Assembly (NCBI GenBank): GCA_040954595.2
Contig: CM082577.2
Location: 16,492,001 to 16,556,000, forward strand
Length of the DNA: 64,000 bases
Reading direction: 5' to 3'
Source of the DNA: Balanoglossus misakiensis
Taxonomy: Eukaryota; Hemichordata
Shown: in pieces, positions 1-10,854 of the stretch
Layout of the letters: every line of letters begins with the position of its first letter
How positions within the stretch are numbered: the stretch's first letter is position 1
Translations under genes and position numbers: made by a program
The notes under the pieces: generated by a model
What the model was told of the DNA's origin: nothing
Database searches by the model: none
The model's input: only the letters and a program-made list of their open reading frames with translations

Positions 1-34
1 TAAATTGTTTATATAATTCTTTAAACCCCTTAAC

Positions 35-39
<5 letters not shown>

Positions 40-110
<71 letters not shown>
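40..110. repeat. (AAT)n microsatellite
   Basis: About 23 uninterrupted AAT/TAA units. Homologous, much shorter AT-rich AATA stretches lie at the same relative place in the tandem copies near 3155 and 4540, so this run expanded within a larger repeated unit, downstream of the minus-strand ORF that ends at 186. Confidence 0.9.
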
Positions 111-112
<2 letters not shown>

Positions 113-185
113 AAAGTAGGTGTATAATAAAAATTACTGGTAGTATTATACCAAAAATGAACTAAAATACGTTGTAAAAAAATGT

Positions 186-749
186 TCAAAGTCCATCTAA
201 ATGCTCGTTCAATCTCTCCAACGTGTGGTGGATGTTGGCAATCGTATCTGGAAGGTCATTCCTTAAAAAATTAATGTATAATTCGTGGGCTTCACGGACT
301 AGTTGATATAGCCGCACTCTACCCTGTCGTGGTTGCTGCCTATAGGGAAGGGGTTCTTCCGGCAAGGGGATGTCCCTTGCGTCCGCAGCATCAGCAGGGT
401 CTTCTGCTGGTCCGGGCACAGGCTCTTCCCGTTGATCGAATGGATATTGAATCAGATATGGATCGGGAGTCATCATAGAAACAGGTCCAGGGGCCTGTCT
501 TTCCGGCAATGGTGGCACAACCGGAACAGGCGGCTGAATTGGCTGTCCACCAGCCTGAGCCTGAACCACCCCTGGCATGAGTGGTACAGCAGCTGCCAGC
601 AACTGCGGCTGGCCTCCTTGATGTCTGGCTCTTCTCTCATCGGGGGGGGGGGAGCTAGGGCCGCATAGCGCATCTCTTTCTCTCTCATTTGACGAGCATT
701 GTAATGATAAGAAAAACGAACAATACAGTTTCTGGATGTGAGAGAACAA
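186..749 (-). CDS. Proline-rich protein of unknown family (3' part)
   Basis: An open frame on the minus strand encodes a Pro/Gln/Ala-rich middle followed by a charged C-terminus ending in LERLNEHLDGL and a stop. I do not recognise the family. A run of about 10 C (minus strand) near 642-651 separates two overlapping frames, so the true N-terminus may be the other frame (MREKEMRYAALAPPPP, start near 688) joined by an indel in that run. The last ~31 residues recur with conservative changes at 3254-3355 and, broken, at 4655-4750, and many differences between copies are silent. It could be a mobile-element protein or a duplicated host gene; the tandem repeat context favours a mobile origin. Confidence 0.45.
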   Translation of the reverse strand: MFSHIQKLYCSFFLSLQCSSNERERDALCGPSSPPPDERRARHQGGQPQLLAAAVPLMPGVVQAQAGGQPIQPPVPVVPPLPERQAPGPVSMMTPDPYLIQYPFDQREEPVPGPAEDPADAADARDIPLPEEPLPYRQQPRQGRVRLYQLVREAHELYINFLRNDLPDTIANIHHTLERLNEHLDGL

Positions 750-1030
750 AGGTACTACTCAGGCCAAGAAAAATGTGTAGCCAGTAACACTACCAATCTT
801 ATTTTAAACACTGTCTGACCCTATATGTTATTTTCGCCATTTCAGAGAAAATCCCGCGAAATTACGACAGATTAGCGGGAAATTTGAAATCAAACGTAAT
901 TGCCGCCACTATTCTATCAAGGGTTTGGTCTGTATGTATTCCCCAGAAAATACATCAGGCCGGCAACAAAAAAACGTTATGTTTGTACATACTAGCTTTA
1001 TTATTACTGACGTCAAGTTCTCAAAATAAT

Positions 1031-1291
1031 CTATAACAAATTGACAACTCGCCCAGCTACACGCCTTATCACAATATTGCGAACACGTCGCCGTAGTTGT
1101 CGCATGAGACCGTTGGTGTACAGCCTCACGGTTTCTTCCGGCAAACCACTTTGTATCATCAAGCGAGGGGGTTGCCTGATAAAACGGACGATGGCGTCAT
1201 AATCAGTATTATGGACTCGCATTCCGGCAGAAACTAGTCCGATTTCGGCTTCTGTTACAGGAACGCGTGCTACACGTGGTGTTGCAGCCAT
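1031..1291 (-). CDS. Small basic protein, 86 aa, unknown
   Basis: The ORF starts at an ATG at 1291 (MAATPRVARVPVTEAEIG) and ends with an Arg-rich tail (RQLRRRVRNIVIRRVAG) before the stop. The window's reading frame continues upstream of this Met, so the start is a choice. It lies just upstream, in transcriptional order, of the proline-rich ORF at 186-749, with 280 bp between. The two could be exons or separate ORFs of one element. No family is recognised; the basic tail would suit nucleic-acid binding, which is inference only. Confidence 0.35.
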   Translation of the reverse strand: MAATPRVARVPVTEAEIGLVSAGMRVHNTDYDAIVRFIRQPPRLMIQSGLPEETVRLYTNGLMRQLRRRVRNIVIRRVAGRVVNLL

Positions 1292-1399
1292 GTTGGTTGT
1301 TGAGAAAGACAAAAGTTTTACATTGAGAGATGACCACCGTGATCTTTGGACTACGAGCACCTGTTTAACTTTGACTTTACAATAAGAATTGACCAATCA

Positions 1400-2165
1400 A
1401 AACTAAACCGTAGAAAACGCTTCACGTTTGCAGTGATCTTTGTAATGCAAATCCCCAGGAGATCCACAGAGACACATTAATTTGTATCATAACTTAAGGT
1501 AGTATCTGTTTGCCGACGGCAATGATACATAATTATTTATTGTATTTTTTGACATTAAGGTCTTTTATTCTGAACATCTGAGACATTCTGAACATTTCGA
1601 GCCAATTGTATGTATTGTGTATAACACACGTAAAGAGATTTTGTTTACCGTTTTTTGATATGCATTCGGATTTTTTTGGATTAAATCACATGTTTTAACT
1701 TGTTATAATAATGTTAATGACAGTATGAATCATATAGTCTGTGTAATTTTCGTATCTCTGTGGTTAGGAGAATTTAGTGTAAATTTCAGAGCGTTGGATA
1801 ACTTTGCAGAAAATTATGGGCTGAATATTGCAAATTGAGTGATTTTTACAAAATTCGGGAAGGTGCAAAATAGGACAAATTTGCCATTTTAGGACGTAAT
1901 ATTCAAAATAAAAAATCACCGAAATCACTTTTTCAGTATAACTTGTGAGTAAAATACCCGGAATAAAGAATTAATGGCTGCGTATTGCCAACATATTTTC
2001 TAAATTAAAATGAATGCTTTAAAAATATGAATTTCATCATTTGTCACGATGAAATTGGCCAATTTTGGTAAAAGAAATCAAATGTTCACACCGATCACAA
2101 TAAGCGCACCGTTTCGCATGCATTGCAAATCACTGAATACACATGTAATTTAAAAAGACATAAAA
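1400..2165. other. Non-coding AT-rich stretch
   Basis: No convincing ORF, splice-bordered exon or repeat relation to the rest of the window was seen here. Confidence 0.5.
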
Positions 2166-3253
2166 TTAACTTATACCAGGTTGAATAATCTGTAGAGGGA
2201 CCTTAGAGAATGGGATAAACCAATCAGAACATGCAATACATGTGTATAGGACGTGTAATGTAGGTCATTTTGAAACAGTCCTGTTTCATAAGTCAGGTCC
2301 ATGACATATGTACCGACATCTGTGATTGGTCCATCTGGTAATCTTAGGTCCACCTGCGGCACGCTGATTGGAGGGACCTTATGTGTTAGGTCTTATTATT
2401 ATGTATTATTCACTAGACCTTGTAGGTTAGGTCTTATTACTATGTATTATTCGCTTTACAGCTCCCTGATTGGTTAATGTGTAGGTCTGGTCCTCCAGTG
2501 TTCACTGCCTCATTATGCAGGACCTTGTAGGTTAGGTCTTATTAATATGTATTTATTCAATTTTCAGCTCCCTGATTGGTTAATGTGTAGGTCTCCAGAT
2601 TTCACTGCCTCGTTATGCAAAGTCTTTTGTACTTTCTGAATACAGTTGTCGTATTCTGTCTGGCATGCTGCCTGCGCGTGGTCGAAGCTCGATCCCAGTG
2701 TATAAAGAAAGGCACTCATATAATGATTGGATTTCACCTTTTCCTTCACACTATTCATGGCATTTTATGTGATACTGTGAACTAGATACTCGAAATAAAA
2801 ATTGCCAGGAGAAATTTAGTATTTTATTTCCAGGGGCGGTTTGTTGAAATGGGCTAGTGTTTTGTTACGTAATGTCTTTCAGCGCATCACTTCGTGTAAC
2901 ACCTGGCTGAATACGAATGTGTGCTATTCATTCGAGCAAACCAAAAATATCTTACAATAGAATTGTTTAGAATAGCATTGCATTTCTTTGGGATACCTCA
3001 TTAGTTGCTTTGCAGGTATGATAACTTTTATTGTACTTCTTTCACGAAGCTGCACCGTCATAGTTCCATTTTTATGAAAACAATATAGGAATGTATAAAC
3101 GGACAACGTGGTCATTATCACAACATCTTCGTCAAAACAAATTTACTTTAAAATAGTAATAACAACAATAATAAAATTGATGATGAGAAGTAGGAGGGTG
3201 ATTAAAAAATACACAACTGTTAGCAAAAATGCTTAGATGAGTAAATCAGATTT

Positions 3254-3355
3254 TCAAAGTCCATCTAAATGATCATTTAATCTTTCCAGGGTGCGGTTTA
3301 TGTTGGAGATAGTATCAGTCAGGCTATTTCTCAGAAAATCAATGAACGATCTGCG
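3254..3355 (-). pseudogene. C-terminal remnant, copy A of the HLDGL protein
   Basis: On the minus strand a sequence TTTGTCCGCAG, a plausible splice acceptor, precedes about 33 codons reading FIDFLRNSLTDTISNINRT and then LERLNDHLDGL before a stop. It matches the C-terminus of the ORF at 186-749 with about three quarters identical residues and several silent changes. No upstream coding part is seen in this copy, so it is a terminal exon or a truncated copy. Confidence 0.5.
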
Positions 3356-4654
3356 GACAAACCGAATAATGTGTTACCACAACGCTAGCCAGGAAGCACA
3401 TGGGACATTTCACAATGAGGCAGTGAACACTGGGGGGACCAGACTGACACGTTAACCAATCAGGGAGCTGTATGGTGAATAAATACATATTAATAAGACC
3501 TAACCTACAAGGTCGTGCATAATGAGGCAGTGAACACTGGAGGACCAGACCTACACAATAACCAATCAGGGAGCTGTAAAGTGAATAATACATAGTAATA
3601 AGACCTAACCTACAAGGTCTGGTGAATAATGCATAGTAATAAGACCTAACACATAAGGTCCCTCCAATCAGCGAGCCGCAAGTGGACCTTAGAGAAGCGG
3701 ATAAACCAATCAGAACATGCAATACATGTGCATAGGACGTGTAATGTAGGTCATTTTGAAACAGGACTAGTAGGACTACTAGTCGACCATAAGTCAGGTC
3801 CAAGACATATGTACCGACATCTGTGATTGGTCGATCTGGTAATCTTAGGTCCACTTGCGGCACGCTGATTGGAGGGACCTTATAGGTTAGGTCTTATTAC
3901 TATGTATTATTCACTAGACCTTGTAGGTTAGGTCTTATTACTATGTATTTATTCACCATACAGCTCCCTGATTGGTTAATGTGTATAGTCTCCAGTTTTT
4001 ACTGCCTCGTTATGCAAAGTCTTTTGTACTTTCTGAATACAGTTGTCGTATTCTGTCTGCCATGCTGCCTGCGCGTGGTCGAAGCTCGATTCCACTGTAT
4101 AAAGAAAGGCACTCGTGTGATGATTGGATTTCACCTTGTTCTAGAGTTCCTTCACTATTCTTGGCATTTTATGTGATACTGTGAACTAGATACTCGAAAT
4201 AAAAATTGCCATGAGAAATTTTGTATTTTATTTTCAGTGGCGGTTTGTTGAAATGGGCTAGTGTTTTGTTACGTAATGCCTTTCAGCGCATCACTTCGTG
4301 TAACACCTGGCTGAATATGAAGTCTGTGCTATTCCATCGAGCAAACCAAATAAATCTTAGAAGAGAAATGCTTTGGGACACATCATTAGTTGCTTTACAA
4401 GTATGATTACTTTTTAATTTAACTTCGTTCACGAAGCTGCACCGTCATAGTTCCCTAACTTTTTATGAAAACAATATACGAATGTATAAATGGACAACGT
4501 GCTCTTTATCACAACATCTTCGTCAAAACAAATTTACATTAAAATAGTAATAACAATAGTAATAATATTGATGATGAGAAGTAGGAGGGTGATTTAAAAA
4601 ATAGTAGTATTATACCAACTGGTAGCTAAAATGCTTAGATGAGTTAATCAGATT

Positions 4655-4755
4655 TTCAAAGTCCATCTAAGATCATTTAATCTTTCCAGGGTGCGGTTTA
4701 TGTTGGAGATAGTATCAGTCAGGCTATTTCTCAGGAAATCATTTAACAATCTGCG
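4655..4755 (-). pseudogene. C-terminal remnant, copy B, frameshifted
   Basis: This is the same coding segment as at 3254-3355, in the second 1.4-kb tandem unit. A 2-nt deletion just before the DGL residues (near 4670) shifts the frame and removes the normal stop, so this copy is broken. Confidence 0.5.
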
Positions 4756-4892
4756 GACATCCCTAATAATGTGTTACCACAACGGTAGCCAGGAAGCACT
4801 TGAGACATTTCACAATGAGGCAGTGAACACATGGGGGACCAGACCTACACATTAACCAATCAGGAATCTGTAAAGTGAATAATACATACTAA

Positions 4893-6938
4893 TTAAAGCT
4901 GCAAGCAGCGTTGAAGGGGCCCAAGCATAGTGTGAATAACCATTAGACTCCATTCAGTGTTGTACAATTCAAATGCGTAGACTGTATTTGCTCTCGATGT
5001 TGAGATATTGGGAAGTAGCCAACCACCCGAAATGCATGTCCTACAAGTACAAACACAACAACCAAAGGTGAACTTCTACGTTGTAAGTACTTCAGTAAGT
5101 ACATCAAAGGTCAGCTGAGGTACCCAAAATTGGGACAAAAATTAGGATTCTCTTTTGGTTCATATTCAAGACAACGGAAAATCCCCGCCCTTTGGGTTTG
5201 TCAAATTAGATATGGCCATAATAATGAGTTACGCAAGTAAGTTACAGGTGGCCCCAGGAATTTAGCATTTCATGACACAGAGGGTCCTACCCTACCCCTC
5301 CAAACACCTGGCTATATATGATGTGCATGCTAACATATGGAAAGCAGGTCAATGGACACCTGACGTCACCCAAAAATTTGACAATAAATTGTCATTCCTG
5401 TTTATGTCATGTGCAACAAATCATGCATCTGCAGCCCTTCCACTTTGCCTACCATTAGGTATACATGTAATACATGAATCAAGCAGGTGTCACAGGTATC
5501 CCCTTGTATTTGGCATTTCATGATAATTTCATCCCTCCAAATACCAAAGCTGCACCTGTACAACGTGCTGAGATGTGGCACTGTACGACAGAGGTCATCC
5601 AAATCACCTTATACGTTTGGGCAAAAATCAACTGACACACATTCGTCCCTGTGGAACAAAAACCACACATATCGCCCCGTTGGTTAGTGTAAAATTAAAT
5701 GTACAAAATCAATGACTTTGGCAGGTGCAACAGGTGACCCCGCCTTTGGTATACCATTATGGTCCTATCCGTATATCCCCCCACTCCAAACCTGCATGCA
5801 TCTGCTTTTATTCACTAAGCAAAAGCAGGTGAAATGTCACATAAGGTCGCCCACAACTTGACAGGAAAATCGGACTTCATATTGATCCATGTGCAACAAA
5901 AATCACGCTAGCATCCCTTTCATTGACCCCACAATTACGCATGCACATAATTGAGTTACGCAGGTGACCCCCGAAACGGGCGTATTATTTTGGTCCCATA
6001 CAGCTGCATGAACCTACGTGCCATTACGGGCGACCTGATAACCCCCACGGCCACCTGCGAGCCGACCCCCATACTGAACATCCAGTTGCAATGTCTTGAC
6101 TGAAGTAGGAACTTTTGAACGGCAACGAAGCCTGATCTCTGATTATTGCTGGTACCATACTCCCTTCGTGCAAGAAAATCACTGGTCTGCTTACGTATTC
6201 GGCCGATTTCCCGAACTAATACCCACTACATGTGACTACCATGCTAATGAAACCTGACTCGCCCATTAGCGACTGAGGGTCAAAGTCCACTGCCGCAATG
6301 TTAACCAGTGTAGCCGGGTCTGGATAGAAACATTTGAACGGCAACAGCTAACAAACTCAGCGTACTTCAATAAAACGCCCTAACACAGACTGAACTCTGA
6401 TAATGTGTTGTCCCAAAATTCATTCCGTGGAAAATAATCACTGGTCTGTTTACGTATTTCAGCCGATTTTCCAACGAAGTGTGTACCCTGCTAATGAGAC
6501 CTCCGCAGGATTACGTAATGACAGTGAAAGTCCGATACCCAAGTGTTCGTCCTCAGCCCACCAAAAAATGCGAAAAATATTACAAAAATCTTCTTCTCAA
6601 AATCGACTTGGCCTAGGACCTTGAAATTTGGCACAGGCGATTTTGGCCACATAGTCTACAAAAATCGCGAAAAGAATGTACATGCCCCCATTAACGTGCA
6701 CATTAGGTCAATTTGAAAATTTCGCTCGATTACAGACACAAAGTCACGTGACTAATTACAAATTCAAAGGGCAGGTGCACTAGTACTCATGGGCCCCAAC
6801 CACCGTGCAAAATTTGGTAGGCGCAGCTGCCGGAATTTCAGAGAAAAACGGGCGCAAAAAAACGACTCAAGAAGAAAGAAGAAAAACTCCAGCAATAACA
6901 GAAGGGGACCAAGCGCCTGAGGGCGCTTGGTCCCCTAA
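4893..6938 (+). mobile_element. Helentron-like rolling-circle element, copy 1 (non-autonomous, 2046 bp)
   Basis: The copy begins TTAAAGCTGCAAGCAGC and carries GGGGCCCAAGC at 4916-4926. It ends in a 14-bp-stem hairpin (6904-6935, loop TGAG) followed by CTAA. The flanks join into sequence found uninterrupted elsewhere in the window (compare ATACATAGTAATAAGACC near 3590-3610), so the insertion made no target-site duplication. No Rep or helicase ORF is present, hence non-autonomous. The interior shares tracts such as TTCTCAAAATCGACTTGGCC with no obvious coding role. The right flank resumes the interrupted MITE. Confidence 0.75.
6904..6935. repeat. 3'-terminal hairpin of Helentron-like copy 1
   Basis: A 14-bp stem (GGGGACCAAGCGCC and its complement) with loop TGAG stands directly before the terminal CTAA. 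Its arm differs by one base from the element's own 5' motif. Confidence 0.8.
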
Positions 6939-7186
6939 TAAGACCTAACACATAAGGTCCCCCAAATCAGCGTGCCGCAAGTGGACCTCAGAGAAGCGGA
7001 TAAACCAATCAGAACATGCAATACATGTGTATAGGACGTGTAATGTAGGTCATTTTGAAACTACTTGGCTATGGGCCACTGCCGTGATCCCAGAGCGCCC
7101 GGTTCAAATTTCTGGCCGTGAACTTATTTTTCTCGGCGCATTTTTGCAAATCGTACTGTTTTATAGGTAGGCATGTATGATAAAAT

Positions 7187-7329
7187 GGGGGTATTACACG
7201 AATTTTGGTCGATAACGCGACGCATTCTCGTGATGTCCTTATTTTGACTTGTTGCGAAGCGCAACTCGTCAAAATAAGGACATCATTCGAATACGACGCG
7301 TTATGGAACAAAATTCGTGTAATAACCCC
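7187..7329. repeat. Palindromic MITE (~143 bp)
   Basis: The two halves are reverse complements from the outer ends (GGGGTATTACACGAATTTTG / its complement) to a short centre near GTTGCGAAGCGCAAC. A half-length relative lies at about 53505-53580, ending in the same GTGTAATAACCCCT. No coding capacity is present. Confidence 0.8.
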
Positions 7330-7334
7330 TTAAT

Positions 7335-8510
7335 AATCGTAATGTAGATTTCTTGGCTCCAATGTTTTAGACCACAAGCTACTGAAGATTCGTGCGGGTG
7401 GGTGCAGTGACATATAGTATTAAAACGAACCCGAGTCTCAAAATTACCATATTAGGAGCATTACCAGGTGCAGTAAATCTCGGAGGGGTCGAGTAGTTCC
7501 AGGCGCGTCAATGACGGGTGCTCATTCGATTTGTGACAGCCCAGCTCAAGGGAGCTTTGCAAGTAAGTTCTGCAATTGTTTCTCTCTCGGTAGTAAATTC
7601 GGTACAGATAAATTATATTCCAAGCACGCTCCAAAATACTCAATCAAGTCGTATACCGGGAAGACTAGCACCTTATGTACGTACGTATGACTCATGTCCA
7701 CCCCACGGTATCAAAACAGTCCAACACGGCGCCTCGACACTGAAAATAAGCCAGCAGGAGTGACTAGTGCATTTCCGTGAAGCTGGCTTGGCCGACTGAG
7801 CCATGTAATGTACACTGCAAAGAGTGAACGCGCTGGTTCGCTGAAGAACCGTAGCTCGAGATTTTGCCTGCCTGGTATTGATAATGTGTGTGGATGTGCA
7901 CAGGTTAAGGTTGCCGACCGAAATTCCGTCCGGGCACTTTCGAAATTAGTTTTTTTTCCTTCGTGTCGGGCCTCCCTTCCTGCCTAAGTCGCCTTCCCGT
8001 CCCATTTTACAACCTAAACTGTTGAAAATAAATCTCATTATTTAGCGAGATCTTCAGTGTTTTCACCAGTCTATCACATGCTTCTTCCCTGCTGTAAGCC
8101 GCTGTCGTCTTCGACATTGAATGACATAATACTCTTGGTGAATACATGTACTAGGACACTTGTGGTAAACCCTGATGCGTGACATTGGCTACCTTCTGTA
8201 TTCCTTTACATCAAATCACATTTTTTGGGGGGGGGGGGGGGAACGTCATAATCTCAGGTTGTCAATTGGCAATCCTTGTTGTAGTCTATCGGATTGCCCA
8301 CATGACACGCAGATTTGGATTATACTGATCAGGTTGTTTTTATTTCAGCGGGAATGAGGACAACCATTGGTGTAAGCAGAAGTGGAGATTTTGACTAATT
8401 GAAGGTCGCACTGCAGTCATCTTGTGTGAATGAAGAATCCGAACAGCGTATGCATACTGAGTCTAAAAATAGCCTGGCTTAGATAGACAGTCTTTAGGGA
8501 ACCTGCGAGG
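7335..8510. other. Non-coding upstream region of the sulfotransferase gene
   Basis: No supported exon was seen. It contains a G16-17 homopolymer at about 8224-8240. A promoter for the gene starting at 8511 should lie here or further upstream, but I see no diagnostic element. Confidence 0.4.
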
Positions 8511-10478
8511 ATGGGAAAAGTGGAATGGATGATGTATCAGACACACAGATATAACGCGTGCTGGCTAAGTATGGCTACATTTTCATGCCTGTTGGTTACA
8601 GCCATATTATTACTGCAGAGGTCTGTCTCTGTAGGTAGGTCAAACCACACTTTTCGGCATAATAGGCCACTTTCATGAAACACACACACAAGCGCGTACG
8701 TATGTACATACATACATTGTAGGTCGAATTTAGCGTCTTTAATTGGACAAAAACTTTGTAAATATTGCTAAAATACCACTTATAAACAAGTAAAGGAACA
8801 TCTATACACCAATCTCAGTTGAATTGTAATTTATGTTTTTTTTCTATTCTGTAGAAATAGCTCTCAGGCACAGAAAGACTGACCGTGAGGTGAGTAAACC
8901 TGTATGTCATGGAATGGAGGGGTTCCCTCAAATGGTATGACAATCAATTGTACATGACTCCATGTTGGATCGATTGAAATTACAGGGTTATTAATTGACT
9001 ATTTTTTTATAATTTTAAAATTCCATATTGGGCTCTGCAGCTCTACTAGAAAATGACTCAAAATATTTTCCTCTCAACACAGGGATTTATTCAGGGAACG
9101 TTTAGTAAGAATTGTATGATATAACCTAAATAAGTTTGTTGTCTGTCAACTTTTCTGACTTTGTCTTACCGATACGGTTCTAACTGGAACATTGAGGTTT
9201 TTCTGCTAGTATACAATGGCACGGTATAATTATCTGCATGATACAGTGAGCCCTCTTTTGGTGAACTCTTCCTACCGCCTGACCTCCATGCCTTACTAGT
9301 AAAGCATGTTGGCGGTCAGCTGGAGGGGTCAGGCGGTAGGAAGAGTTCACCAAAAGAGGCTCACTGTATCATGCATATAGTTATACCGTGCCATTGTATA
9401 CTAGCAGAAAAACCTCAATGTTCCAGTTAGAACCGTATCGGTAAGACAAAGACGGAAGAGTTGACAGACTACAAATTTATTCAGTTTATATCATATAAAT
9501 CTTACTATACGTTCCCTGAATAAATCCCTGTGCTCTCTACACATTCAAAAGATGTGCCCATGTTATTAATGCTGTATCTCGATTTTCTTTCAGGCTGCCA
9601 GACAAATTGTCAATTACTCCAAGTACCCAGTGGAGGAAAGGCAAAGGTTGCTGCGCGAACACGTACACTCCAGCTGTCGGTCGAAAGATGCGAGCAGCAA
9701 GATGCCAGGAGATGTGAATTCACTGCACTTCCTCCCCAACAATGCGATCATCAACAAAAAACACAGGCTGATGTTTTGTGGAATTCCAAAAGCTGGTGTG
9801 TCTAGTTGGAAGAGGGTGTTCCTTCAGTTGCAAGGAACGTACAGCGGAATTTTCAACAGCACTTCAGAGATACACCACTATTTCGTCCACCACAATCAGA
9901 ACTGGAAGTACGACTTTCTTCGCATGACTTCCTACGACAACAGAAAGGAGATTATGGAAACGTATCTGAAGTTCACAGTCGCTCGTAATCCTTTCGAACG
10001 CCTGCTGTCTGCGTACCGCCAGAAATTTGAAACGAAAAATGCATTCAATTTAGGCTTTCACCGAAAATTTGGACCCAACATCTTGTCACTTCGCCAGGAG
10101 TTCAGAACCAATGCAAATACAATAACATTTCCTGATTTTGTAAACTACATATTATATCAGCACAGATCGCACAAGCCTCTAAATATCCTCTGGGTACCCA
10201 TGTACCAACTATGCCGACCATGTCACGTGAACTATGACCTTTTTGTTAAGTATGAGACCATGGAAGAGGATGCCAATCATGTTTTGCAAGTCGCCAACGT
10301 AACCGACATTGTGGAATTTCCGAAGGGGGACACGCTCACCACAAACAGCTCAGAGAGTACAACTCTTGAATACTACTATTCTCAACTGAGCAGAGATGAC
10401 CTCGATGCCATATACGAAATGTACAAGCAAGACTTCCTCATCTATGGATATGGGTATCCCAAGGAGTTACTTGACTGA
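8511..10478 (+). CDS. Carbohydrate sulfotransferase (HNK-1ST/CHST8-14 family), 3 exons, 347 aa
   Basis: The gene predicts a Golgi type II enzyme that moves sulfate from PAPS to a glycan. Exons are 8511-8634, 8855-8889 and 9594-10478; donors are GTAGGT and GTGAGT, acceptors CTGTAG and TTTCAG, and both phases agree. Exon 1 encodes a short cytosolic tail and a signal anchor (about residues 16-35, ATFSCLLVTAILLL). The 5'-phosphosulfate loop CGIPKAGVSSWKR lies near residues 115-127 and the 3'-phosphate site VARNPFERLLSAY near 182-194. N-glycosylation sequons (NST, NVT) follow. Length matches human HNK-1ST and C4ST (about 350 aa). The family is secure; the acceptor glycan is not predictable. No lesion is seen. 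A dispersed ~85-bp repeat lies 3' of the stop. Confidence 0.88.
9078..9532. repeat. Long foldback (inverted repeat) in intron 2 of the sulfotransferase gene
   Basis: The arms 9078-9288 and 9320-9532 are near-perfect reverse complements around a ~31-bp loop. The ends are CACAGGGATTTATTCAGGG and its complement. The termini CAGGG/CCCTG recall hAT ends, but no clear 8-bp target duplication is visible. It lies wholly within the transcribed intron, ending 61 bp before exon 3, so the pre-mRNA can form a ~210-bp hairpin. Confidence 0.88.
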
Positions 10479-10604
10479 TTTCAGGGATTATGTCAGCCAT
10501 TTACACTTTCCCAAATCAAATAGTTCTGAGAAGACAATAGACGAGGACCAGTGCGGGTTATTTTGTAAAGAGTTGCACTAACATGTCCATATTTACGATA
10601 CTTT

Positions 10605-10690
10605 GACCTTTTCACCCCCAGTGCCCTCTTTAGAGGTCTCACCTTACCATAGAGAACAATGGGGTTGGACTGAACCAAGATGGTGAAAGA
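10605..10690. repeat. Dispersed ~85-bp repeat, copy 1
   Basis: The sequence from CACCCCCAGTGCCCTCTTTA to GGGGTTGGACTGAACC recurs in reverse complement at about 38043-38125. It lies in the probable 3' untranslated region of the sulfotransferase gene. Confidence 0.6.
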
Positions 10691-10854
10691 ATTAAATCAC
10701 TCGAACATTCGTTAGATAAATGGAGAAGTGTCAACTGAGGCAGTCACAGGGAATGTATTTATTGAAAGCTAAATGCCAAGTACAGGCCATATTGAAGCAT
10801 GTAACACACGAATTTAACGTGGTGAGTTTCACATCGCCCATTGACAAAATATAA

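Larger units (their letters stand above)
2170..4892. repeat. CCAAT-rich inverted-repeat (MITE-like) cluster with 1.4-kb tandem duplication
   Basis: Blocks containing ACCAATCAG, its complement CTGATTGGT and AAGACCTAACCTACAAGGTC alternate in both orientations. The arm at about 3400-3700 is the reverse complement of 2340-2600 and of 3840-4000. Separately, 2611-3470 and 4008-4880 are direct copies with an offset of about 1397-1400 bp. Each contains the same C-terminal coding remnant ending in HLDGL. The Helentron-like copy at 4893 interrupts this cluster, which resumes at 6939 and continues to about 7062. Confidence 0.75.

Noticed and set aside
4893-6938. TTAA at the element start as a piggyBac target duplication
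   Set aside because: The 3' end has CTAA plus flank and no TTAA, and three reconstructed empty sites show no duplication.
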